A program made the translations under genes and the position numbers. Below are positions 20,270 to 27,373 of a DNA stretch of 64,000 nt, one piece after another; within the stretch, counting starts at the first letter, position 1; each line of letters begins with the position of its first letter. The stretch is from an uncultured Bacteroidales bacterium. Lineage in GTDB: Bacteria > Bacteroidota > Bacteroidia > Bacteroidales > Muribaculaceae. Under the pieces are notes generated by a model. That model did no database searches and was not told the origin of the DNA. It saw only the letters and a list, made by a program, of their open reading frames with translations. Where the stretch lies: positions 1-64,000 of the forward strand of contig CAMKGM010000004.1 in the NCBI GenBank assembly GCA_946412245.1, written 5' to 3'.

Positions 20270-21009
20270 AAGCGCTCATTTTTGCTGCCGGTCTCGGCAC
20301 ACGGTTGCGCCCGCTCACAAACGACCGTCCAAAGGCACTTGTAGAGGTGGGCGGTAAAACCATGCTGGAGCGCGTCATCACCCACGTGGCCGAGTGTGGA
20401 TTCACCGACATCACCGTCAATGTGCATCACTTTGCCGATAAGGTGATAGACTATCTGTATGAGCACAACAACTTTGGGCTCGACATTCACATCAGCGACG
20501 AACGCGACCGTGTGCTCGAGACCGGTGGTGGCATCCTCAAGGCACAGCCATTTTTGGATGGCGACGAACCTTTCCTGGCGCACAATGCTGACATCCTCAC
20601 CGACCTCGACCTGAACGCATTCTATCAAGCCCATCTTAATTCAGGTGCCATGGCATCGGTGCTGGTCAAGGACCGCGTCACGTCGCGCTACTTCCTTTTT
20701 GACGGCGACTACCGCCTGCGCGGCTGGGTCAACAAGTCGACAGGTGACACGAAACCCGACGGTTTTGTGTATCGCCCCGGTGAGTATCGCGAACTGGCAT
20801 TCGGCGGCATCCACATCATTTCGCCCTCCATCTTCCCGCACCTGCAGGAGTACGCGCAGGCCGATGCCAAGTTCTCCATCACCCCGTTCTATGCCAGTGA
20901 GTGCCACACGCACCACATCCACGGCTATGAACCGGCCGGAGACTACCGATGGATTGATGTGGGCAAACCCGAAACGCTCGCCCAGGCACAGGCGCTGTTC
21001 ACCGAATGA
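20266..21009 (+). CDS. MurU-like sugar-phosphate nucleotidyltransferase
   Basis: A 247-residue nucleotidyltransferase with the family signature FAAGLGTRLRPLTNDRPKAL at the N-terminus, the ETGGGI segment and the metal-binding HNADILTDLD. It belongs to the group containing N-acetylmuramate alpha-1-phosphate uridylyltransferase (MurU) and mannose-1-phosphate guanylyltransferases, and is short, as MurU is. Its start overlaps the stop of the kinase-RapZ gene, which points to the AmgK-MurU salvage route making UDP-MurNAc directly from recycled MurNAc. The motifs alone do not fix the sugar or nucleotide. Confidence 0.85.
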   Translation: MKALIFAAGLGTRLRPLTNDRPKALVEVGGKTMLERVITHVAECGFTDITVNVHHFADKVIDYLYEHNNFGLDIHISDERDRVLETGGGILKAQPFLDGDEPFLAHNADILTDLDLNAFYQAHLNSGAMASVLVKDRVTSRYFLFDGDYRLRGWVNKSTGDTKPDGFVYRPGEYRELAFGGIHIISPSIFPHLQEYAQADAKFSITPFYASECHTHHIHGYEPAGDYRWIDVGKPETLAQAQALFTE

Positions 21010-21053
21010 GGTGGGATTGGAGTGTATAGATGCCATCGTGAAATTACCCTCTT

Positions 21054-21368
21054 GTGGTTCCTGTAAATTCGTATGAATACTACCTTGGTTTGCGTCCGGG
21101 TCCTTCGTATGAATTATATGCTTACCCCATTTATTCGATTTCAGCACCCACATGCGACCTAATTGGAAATTCCAGCACCTTTACCACCGAGGCTCTCTTG
21201 GGAGATGTGAATGGTGACGGCGCTGAGAATGTGAGCGATGTGACCACACTTGTGAACATGATCCTGGGTGTGATTCCGAAGGATAACGCTCGTGCCGACA
21301 TTGACGGCAACGGCACAGTGAACGTATCGGATGTCACGGCACTGGTTAGACTCATTCTGAATGTATAA
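21054..21368 (+). pseudogene. Remnant of a dockerin-bearing secreted protein
   Basis: The open frame gives about 104 residues beginning at a GTG, with an in-frame TGA only 13 bases upstream and no signal peptide. Its last 60 residues are a complete dockerin type I pair (GDVNGDGAENVSDVTTLV and DIDGNGTVNVSDVTALV). A dockerin without a partner domain or export signal is best read as the 3' end of a lost larger gene. It could still be expressed from readthrough of the MurU-like gene, but nothing supports that. Confidence 0.6.
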
Positions 21369-21408
21369 CAAACAAGTTATCGAGACACAACCGATAACAA
21401 CAAATCAA

Positions 21409-21445
21409 ACACGCCCTGCCTCAAGCTACATGAGACAGGGCGTGT
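21409..21445. terminator. Bidirectional hairpin between convergent genes
   Basis: A 15-base stem with one mismatch (21409-21423 with 21431-21445) and a 7-base loop lies between the dockerin remnant (+) and the DUF4836 gene (-). T-rich but imperfect tails occur on both strands, so it could stop transcription from either side. Confidence 0.65.
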
Positions 21446-21513
21446 CTTATTAACCCTTGGGGTGTTCAGACGTTATTACAGCTTGTTGACAAGGTCAACC
21501 ATTTCCTGCTTGG

Positions 21514-23079
21514 TTAGTATGCCATTTCAGCTTCCTGCTCCTCGTCGGCGTAAGCCATATCCTCATCATCCGAACTATAGGAATCAAGCTGTTGCATATA
21601 CTGGCGGTAACGAGCCTCTTGATTCTTGGCTACGGTCATCATCACATCAAGGTAGTAAATGAAAGGCAGTTTCTTGCCATCCTTGCCCAGAATATAGAAT
21701 TCTCCGCTGGATTTTTTGATGTCCTTAGCTGCCCCACTGGCGCACAAAGTGTAATCGCCAATTTTCAATTTCGTAATTGAACCGGTCATAACACCGGCAA
21801 ACAGTTTGCTGGCCTCTTGAGCGTCAATGCCGCTTTCAGTGGTTTCGGCATCAGGCATACGAACCTTGACAAATGCCATATCGTTGCCCTTTACACCGGC
21901 ATCGACTTTAACCTTTTCCATACTGAAACTGTAGATGTTGTTAGACAATGTAGCAGGCACATTAGCTTCACGCACCAAACTGCCCACGAGCCTCACAAAG
22001 TCAGCTGCCTTATTGGTCTTAAAGCCAAATACCACCTCACCAAATTGAGAAGGGTCTTCATTACCATAATCCGCTGCTAAGTAAACAGGTCCATTGATTG
22101 AAGCAAGCATTCCGCCAAGGTTCATCGCACGTGCAGTAGGATCTTGGTTAATCATGTCAATAAGTTTCTTAACCTGTTCAAATTCAGCGATGTTCTTTCC
22201 CTTGATATTGAATACAGCAACCATATCCATATTAGCAGGGACATATTGCAAGAAGCTAGCATCGCCCGTAGTGAAAGCCGACTGCATGAGTTTAGCAAGG
22301 TCGCTATTATCATCCATGAAGAATTTGCTATCCACCTTCATTGTGTTATCGACAAGATTGGCCGTGAGTGCTATTGCCTTCATGTCGCTGAGCAGTGTTA
22401 CAATTGAGGCAATTGAAGGATCTATTTGCCCGGCAAACATACCCATGAGACCGGTGAGTTTACTCATGTTCACATAGCAGTTGGCATCATTGTCGTTATC
22501 CAGACACTCATCAGCGCCTTCACACTCTGAAATGTTGGTAAAGTCAGCCTCAAACTGCTTGCGCGCCTGGCTCTTGAATGAACTTGCATCTTGTGTCATT
22601 CCCACAAGCATAATGTTGTCCTTCAGGGCGATACCGGCATTGCCTTGCACAGCAATCTCCATGCCGTCCTCCTTAGTGAATGAGAACTTTTGTCCCAGAC
22701 TGCCGTCTTCAAACACAGCCTTGGTGTCGTCCTGGTTCTTCAGCGGGACAAGAGCAACTACGGGCATAGCGTCTTGGGTTACGTAGGCATAAATCTTGTT
22801 ATCGGTGTCAACACCGAGCTTGGCAATGGCTTTGCACACCTTTTCAAATTCAACCAATCCTTGGGGGCCCATCTCGTTCTTGAGCGATTGAGGCAGATTC
22901 TTGATGACACCTTCGTCTGAAATCTCAGCTCCCGAGTGCTCAATGAGCGCCTTAGGATTGAAGTTCATCACAACAAATGCGTCCTTGGGGACCATCTTCT
23001 TGATCTTCTTGTCAACTCCGCTACACGAAGTGATGAAAACCAGCAGAAGTGCTAATGATAAAAATTTAAATACTCTCAT
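21514..23079 (-). CDS. DUF4836 family lipoprotein
   Basis: A 521-residue predicted lipoprotein: the signal peptide ends in the lipobox ITSC, with the acylated cysteine at residue 19. The mature start (IKKMVPKDAFVVMNFNPKALIEHSG) and overall length match DUF4836, a Bacteroidales family without known function. The C-terminus is acidic. It is a paralogue of the gene just upstream on the same strand, 75 bases away, with the same plan of lipobox, 'IPxDA' opening and long alpha/beta body. Co-transcription with that gene is likely because no good promoter box is visible between them. Confidence 0.85.
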   Translation of the reverse strand: MRVFKFLSLALLLVFITSCSGVDKKIKKMVPKDAFVVMNFNPKALIEHSGAEISDEGVIKNLPQSLKNEMGPQGLVEFEKVCKAIAKLGVDTDNKIYAYVTQDAMPVVALVPLKNQDDTKAVFEDGSLGQKFSFTKEDGMEIAVQGNAGIALKDNIMLVGMTQDASSFKSQARKQFEADFTNISECEGADECLDNDNDANCYVNMSKLTGLMGMFAGQIDPSIASIVTLLSDMKAIALTANLVDNTMKVDSKFFMDDNSDLAKLMQSAFTTGDASFLQYVPANMDMVAVFNIKGKNIAEFEQVKKLIDMINQDPTARAMNLGGMLASINGPVYLAADYGNEDPSQFGEVVFGFKTNKAADFVRLVGSLVREANVPATLSNNIYSFSMEKVKVDAGVKGNDMAFVKVRMPDAETTESGIDAQEASKLFAGVMTGSITKLKIGDYTLCASGAAKDIKKSSGEFYILGKDGKKLPFIYYLDVMMTVAKNQEARYRQYMQQLDSYSSDDEDMAYADEEQEAEMAY

Positions 23080-23154
23080 CTGTCAATAAATAAATTATGG
23101 TTAAAAATCAGTTATTTTGGTCATATAACAAAAAGCGAGCCAAATTGTGGTGCA

Positions 23155-24663
23155 TTACAAATCAAAGTCTGAAATGTAATCATCCTCATCGCGATTTGGC
23201 ATATTAATTGAGGTGAATATTGACAACAGCGCAAGCACCACATTGTCGTTCTCGTCGGCGGTATAGAACAGGCCGTCACCCTTCATAGGACTGCTAAACC
23301 CAAAGTTGAAGAACGAACTGTAGCCATTCACCTTGCTTTGTACATAGAAACCCAAAGCCGACTGTCCGAAGCGGTCCTTGCAGTCGGGATAATCGTCATA
23401 ATAGTTGCCTTCAAGCAATTCATGATCCAAACGAGTGAGATAGACCACATCGTCAATATTGCCCACCAACAACGGTTTGCCTCCGTAATTGTACACATGA
23501 CGGCCATTCTTGAAATAGTCAGGCTGGCCCATGGAACGAGCAAACTGCTTGATTCGCGATATGAAAGCCTCAGCGTCGGCTGTCTTTGCGGCAATAGTTA
23601 CATTCCAGTCATTGATCAGGTCATACTCCGATTCACTTTGCATATAGCTTGGAGCCATCGCGATGGCAAGCGGGCCTTGTATGGAACGCAGCAACGAGGG
23701 TAAATCCAGTTCTTCAGTGTGTGGGTAATCCTCCAGTTTCTTGAGTAGCATCTTCACTTGCTCAAGCGATGCGAGAGCCTCGCCATTGACCGACGTGGAT
23801 ATTACATATTGCATGGAACTGGGAATAACCTTAAGGAAAGAGTTGTCGGGTTTGGTCAGCAGGGTGTTGAGCAACTTCACATAGTCACTGTTAGGCTGCG
23901 CTTTGACATCAATATTGAGTTTGGCGCTCTCCTTCTCAATATTGAAATGCATCGCAATCGCATCAATATCGGCATCGGTGAGCATTGTCAAGGCCGGATT
24001 TGTCTTCATGGCATCGGCAACAGCCGGTATGGTTTGAAGCACAGTCTTGAGGCCTTTCATATTGAGATAGGCATTTACCTCGGCATCGTTATTTAGACAC
24101 TCCATCACATCGCTGTGGTCAAGTATGCTGGTAGCATTCTTGTTGAGAATGCTTGCCGCGGCATCGCCCATCACATTATCGGCAGTTGAGCGGTTGGCGC
24201 GACCATAAAGCAACACACCATCACCAATCATGAATGCATAGTCAAGATAGTGCATAAAATCGCGGTCGTGCATTTCCTTGAACTTGAGGCCGGTTTCGCG
24301 TTCAATGAGATTCTTGGCCGCGTCTTCGTCGGCAATCCGAGCCAGCACTACATAGCGAAAAGTCTTTGCCGTGAAAAACACATAGAGGTTACTCTCGGTA
24401 TCGAGCCCGAAACGGGGCAACAAGCGCAAGAGATTTCCCAACCCTGAGTCTTCATTCTCATCAAGAGCGGCCTTGAGCCGATCAGGAATCACAATATTGT
24501 CGCCGCTGAGCATTCCGCCTTGGCTCAATATGGATTCCACATCAACCGAGAAAACCGCACCGGCATCTTCAGGTATCATGCCTTGTAAATGCTTATTGCC
24601 CTTGCTGCAACTGCACATAAGAGCCAGCAACAAAGCGAAAGCTACACAACATCGAATCTTCAT
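23155..24663 (-). CDS. DUF4836-like lipoprotein
   Basis: A 502-residue predicted lipoprotein with lipobox LMCSC and mature start KHLQGMIPEDAGAVFSVDVESIL. Plan and length parallel the neighbouring DUF4836 protein, and the pair looks like an old duplication with low sequence identity. The function is unknown. A promoter with TTG and TAATTTTG lies directly upstream, so this is the first gene of the two-gene operon. Confidence 0.8.
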   Translation of the reverse strand: MKIRCCVAFALLLALMCSCSKGNKHLQGMIPEDAGAVFSVDVESILSQGGMLSGDNIVIPDRLKAALDENEDSGLGNLLRLLPRFGLDTESNLYVFFTAKTFRYVVLARIADEDAAKNLIERETGLKFKEMHDRDFMHYLDYAFMIGDGVLLYGRANRSTADNVMGDAAASILNKNATSILDHSDVMECLNNDAEVNAYLNMKGLKTVLQTIPAVADAMKTNPALTMLTDADIDAIAMHFNIEKESAKLNIDVKAQPNSDYVKLLNTLLTKPDNSFLKVIPSSMQYVISTSVNGEALASLEQVKMLLKKLEDYPHTEELDLPSLLRSIQGPLAIAMAPSYMQSESEYDLINDWNVTIAAKTADAEAFISRIKQFARSMGQPDYFKNGRHVYNYGGKPLLVGNIDDVVYLTRLDHELLEGNYYDDYPDCKDRFGQSALGFYVQSKVNGYSSFFNFGFSSPMKGDGLFYTADENDNVVLALLSIFTSINMPNRDEDDYISDFDL

Positions 24664-24703
24664 TCTTTTTGATTTAAAAAAACAACACGAGTTTTAATTG
24701 ACA

Positions 24704-24735
24704 CAAAATTAATAATTATTTTCAATCTACAACAA
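24704..24735 (-). promoter_or_regulatory. Promoter of the DUF4836 operon
   Basis: Read on the minus strand: TTG (24735-24733), 21 bases, TAATTTTG (24711-24704), about 40 bases before the start codon. The distal box overlaps the terminator of the small gene behind it. Confidence 0.65.
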
Positions 24736-24764
24736 AAAAGTAGCAGAAAAAGCTTTCTGCTACT
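24734..24764 (-). terminator. Terminator of the 69-residue small gene
   Basis: A perfect 11-base-pair stem (24739-24749 with 24754-24764), loop of four, followed on the minus strand by a run of T. It lies 30 bases downstream of the small minus-strand gene and supports that gene being real. Confidence 0.85.
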
Positions 24765-24794
24765 TCACCCTAATAAAAACTCAATTATCACTTT

Positions 24795-25004
24795 TCAATT
24801 ACTCGCGAGGCGCATGGTGTCTCTCATGATATAGTCATGGATAAAAAGATACAACAACTCTTGTACGGGTGTGAGCATGCGCTTGCGCGGTGTTTTGCTG
24901 ATTTCATCGCACACATAGGTCTCCAGGAACAGTTCCTGCTCCTCTCGCGAGAGATTCTTCATTCGATTCCGTACATTGCTCGATATAACAAATTGATTTT
25001 CCAT
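24795..25004 (-). CDS. Small conserved-looking protein of unknown function (69 aa)
   Basis: A 69-residue soluble, charged protein (opening MENQFVISSNVRNRMKNLS). No known domain was recognised; predicted helices are separated by a KTPRKRML basic patch. The gene is supported by its own -7 box CAAAATTA (minus TAATTTTG, 25031-25038) and a perfect terminator downstream. A short inverted repeat (25048-25066) lies just upstream of the promoter box and could be an operator. A small regulatory or modulator protein is possible but unproven. Confidence 0.6.
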   Translation of the reverse strand: MENQFVISSNVRNRMKNLSREEQELFLETYVCDEISKTPRKRMLTPVQELLYLFIHDYIMRDTMRLASN

Positions 25005-25030
25005 AATTCCTTGATTTTTAATTTCTGTGA

Positions 25031-25066
25031 CAAAATTAGAACGAGAAAGTGCCGTAAATAGGCACT
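25031..25066 (-). promoter_or_regulatory. Promoter box and inverted repeat upstream of the 69-aa gene
   Basis: On the minus strand TAATTTTG occupies 25038-25031. The inverted repeat AGTGCC-N7-GGCACT (25048-25066) sits where the distal promoter box would be, so a bound protein there could block RNA polymerase. The operator role is inferred. Confidence 0.45.
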
Positions 25067-25143
25067 ATAAAATTAAAAATTGTTTAATCCACACAATCTT
25101 GATATAAATTTCATTTTTTGACACTTTTTATAGCATATAATCA

Positions 25144-25173
25144 TTGCAGATTAGAGAGAAATCATTAAATTTG
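25144..25173 (+). promoter_or_regulatory. Promoter of the small protein-aguA-aguB operon
   Basis: TTG at 25144-25146, 19 bases, then TAAATTTG at 25166-25173, 37 bases before the first start codon. Confidence 0.75.
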
Positions 25174-25210
25174 AGCAATAATTAATATCATAACTAAAAA
25201 ACAAGACATC

Positions 25211-25435
25211 ATGAACGATATTTCCGAGATTCTAAGCGCGTTGCTCGACCAGAATAGCCGCATTAGCGAGGCCGAGGACGAATTCAAGATGATGCTCAGC
25301 GAGGACAAGACATTGATGAATGATTACAAAGAGTGGTGTGACGACCGAGGCTACGACACCAAAACCGGTTATCAAGACTACTTTGACGAACTCATGGAGT
25401 CACGTGACTACGTTTGGGAAAACATCAATGAATAA
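25211..25435 (+). CDS. Small acidic protein of unknown function (74 aa) ahead of aguA
   Basis: A 74-residue, strongly acidic, probably helical protein (opening MNDISEILSALLDQ, ending DYVWENINE). No family was recognised. It has its own promoter, and its last 8 bases overlap the start of aguA, so the two are translationally linked. That arrangement suggests a link to agmatine deimination or a translation-coupling role, but neither is shown by the sequence. Confidence 0.7.
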   Translation: MNDISEILSALLDQNSRISEAEDEFKMMLSEDKTLMNDYKEWCDDRGYDTKTGYQDYFDELMESRDYVWENINE

Positions 25436-26471
25436 TCACTTGCGTTCACTGCCCGCCGAGTGGCATAGGCAAGACGGCATCATGCTGGTGTGGCCTCATG
25501 CCGACACCGATTGGTTCTCAACGCTGCATGAGGTGACTCGTTGCTACATTGAGATTGCTCGTAACATTGTGCTTGATGAGCAACTCATCATCATTGCGCC
25601 GTCGGTTGAGATGGTTCAATCTTATTTTTCGTTTGACATCACCGGTCCGGAGTCAAAGATACACGTTATCACTGCAGCCAGCAACGACACTTGGGCACGT
25701 GACCTGGGCCCTATCACCGTGATTGACAACGGCACTCCCTTGCCGCTCAATTTCAAATTCAATGCTTGGGGCATGAAATTTGCCGCCAATCACGATAACC
25801 AAATTAATCTTGAATTGGAAAAAGCCGGCTTGTTTAAGACCGGCTTGGAAAATCACCTTGATATGGTGCTTGAGGGCGGTTCCATTGAGAGCGACGGCAA
25901 CGGCACGTTAATGACAACCTCGCAGTGTCTGCTCTCACCCAACCGCAATGAGCAGTGGGACCGCAGCGATATTGAGCAACAACTCATGACGCGTTTCGGC
26001 GCTCGCAAGGTGCTATGGCTTGACTACGGGTTCATTGCCGGTGACGACACCGACAGCCACATTGACACACTGGCACGCTTTGCACCCAACAATACCATCA
26101 TATATTGTGGATGCAATGCCCCGGCCGACATTCACTATGACGAATTGCAACACATGAAGGAACAACTCGCCACTTTTACCGATGCCGACGGAAATCCCTA
26201 CAGGCTCATTGAACTGCCCATACCTGAACCCATTTTTGACAATGATGACAATAGGTTGCCAGCCACCTACGCCAACTTCCTGATAACGAACCGTAGCGTG
26301 CTTGTGCCCACCTACAACCAGCCTACACTTGACCTGAAGGCCCTTGATGCCATCAGCCAAGCGTTTCCCAATCATCAGGTGAAAGGCATTGACTGCACTC
26401 CGCTCATTGAGCAACATGGATCGCTACACTGCATCACCATGCAATTCCCCGAAAACACATTGAAATTCTAA
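25428..26471 (+). CDS. aguA: Agmatine deiminase
   Basis: A 347-residue enzyme of the peptidyl-arginine-deiminase-like family, converting agmatine to N-carbamoylputrescine and ammonia. Conserved features are the N-terminal LPAEWHRQDGIMLVWPH, the TWARDLGPI and EGGSIESDGNGT segments, DDTDSHIDTLARF, and the catalytic cysteine Cys335 in GSLHCITMQ. The ATG at 25428 is chosen because it gives the standard N-terminus; a longer frame from 25320 would overlap the upstream gene entirely. It precedes aguB by 20 bases, completing a two-step route to putrescine. Confidence 0.96.
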   Translation: MNNHLRSLPAEWHRQDGIMLVWPHADTDWFSTLHEVTRCYIEIARNIVLDEQLIIIAPSVEMVQSYFSFDITGPESKIHVITAASNDTWARDLGPITVIDNGTPLPLNFKFNAWGMKFAANHDNQINLELEKAGLFKTGLENHLDMVLEGGSIESDGNGTLMTTSQCLLSPNRNEQWDRSDIEQQLMTRFGARKVLWLDYGFIAGDDTDSHIDTLARFAPNNTIIYCGCNAPADIHYDELQHMKEQLATFTDADGNPYRLIELPIPEPIFDNDDNRLPATYANFLITNRSVLVPTYNQPTLDLKALDAISQAFPNHQVKGIDCTPLIEQHGSLHCITMQFPENTLKF

Positions 26472-26491
26472 ACACCTTAATATATATAGCA

Positions 26492-27373
26492 ATGAAAATA
26501 GGCATTATCCAGCAACACAATAGCGGCGATGTGAAAGACAACCGCTCACGTTTGGCACAAAAGATTACTCGCCTGGCACAACAAGGCGCAGAACTCGTCG
26601 TGCTACAAGAACTGCACGACGCGCTCTACTTTTGCCAAACTGAGGATGTAAACAATTTTGCTCTCGCTGTAGAGATTCCCGGCGAAGTGACTGACTTCTA
26701 CGCGAACATAGCACGCGACAATCACATCGTGCTAGTCACATCGCTCTTTGAGAAACGTGCCGCGGGCCTCTATCACAACACCGCTGTCGTGTTTGAGTCT
26801 GATGGTAGCATTGCCGGCCGATACCGCAAGATGCACATTCCAGATGATCCTGCCTATTATGAAAAATTCTACTTTACCCCGGGCGATTTGGGTTTCAACC
26901 CCATCGACACATCAGTGGGTCGACTTGGAGTGCTCGTGTGCTGGGATCAATGGTATCCCGAGGCAGCACGGCTCATGGCCCTCAAGGGTGCGCAATTGCT
27001 CATCTACCCCACTGCCATTGGCTACGAGAGCACCGATACCCCCCAAGAAAAGAAACGCCAGATTGAAGCTTGGACCACCGTGCAACGAGGCCATGCCATT
27101 GCCAACGGACTGCCCGTTATTACCGTAAACCGCTGCGGGCATGAACCCGACCCCAGTCAGCTGACCGGCGGCATCCAGTTCTGGGGCAGTAGTTTCATTG
27201 CCGGGCAACAAGGCGAAATTCTATATCAAGCACCGCAAGACAGCGAGGCTGAGACCGTATTTGACCTCTCGCTAGAGCGCACTGAGATTGTGCGACGCTG
27301 GTGGCCATTCTTGCGAGATCGACGCATTGACTTCTATAGCGATTTGAACCGCCGCTTTATTGACGAAGGTTAG
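26492..27373 (+). CDS. aguB: N-carbamoylputrescine amidase
   Basis: A 293-residue carbon-nitrogen hydrolase that splits N-carbamoylputrescine into putrescine, CO2 and ammonia. The catalytic triad is visible: Glu in VVLQELHD, Lys in RYRKMHIPDD, and Cys150 in VCWDQWYPEAARL. It follows aguA in the same operon. Its stop codon overlaps that of the convergent DUF5686 gene by 4 bases, leaving no room for a terminator between them. Confidence 0.97.
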   Translation: MKIGIIQQHNSGDVKDNRSRLAQKITRLAQQGAELVVLQELHDALYFCQTEDVNNFALAVEIPGEVTDFYANIARDNHIVLVTSLFEKRAAGLYHNTAVVFESDGSIAGRYRKMHIPDDPAYYEKFYFTPGDLGFNPIDTSVGRLGVLVCWDQWYPEAARLMALKGAQLLIYPTAIGYESTDTPQEKKRQIEAWTTVQRGHAIANGLPVITVNRCGHEPDPSQLTGGIQFWGSSFIAGQQGEILYQAPQDSEAETVFDLSLERTEIVRRWWPFLRDRRIDFYSDLNRRFIDEG

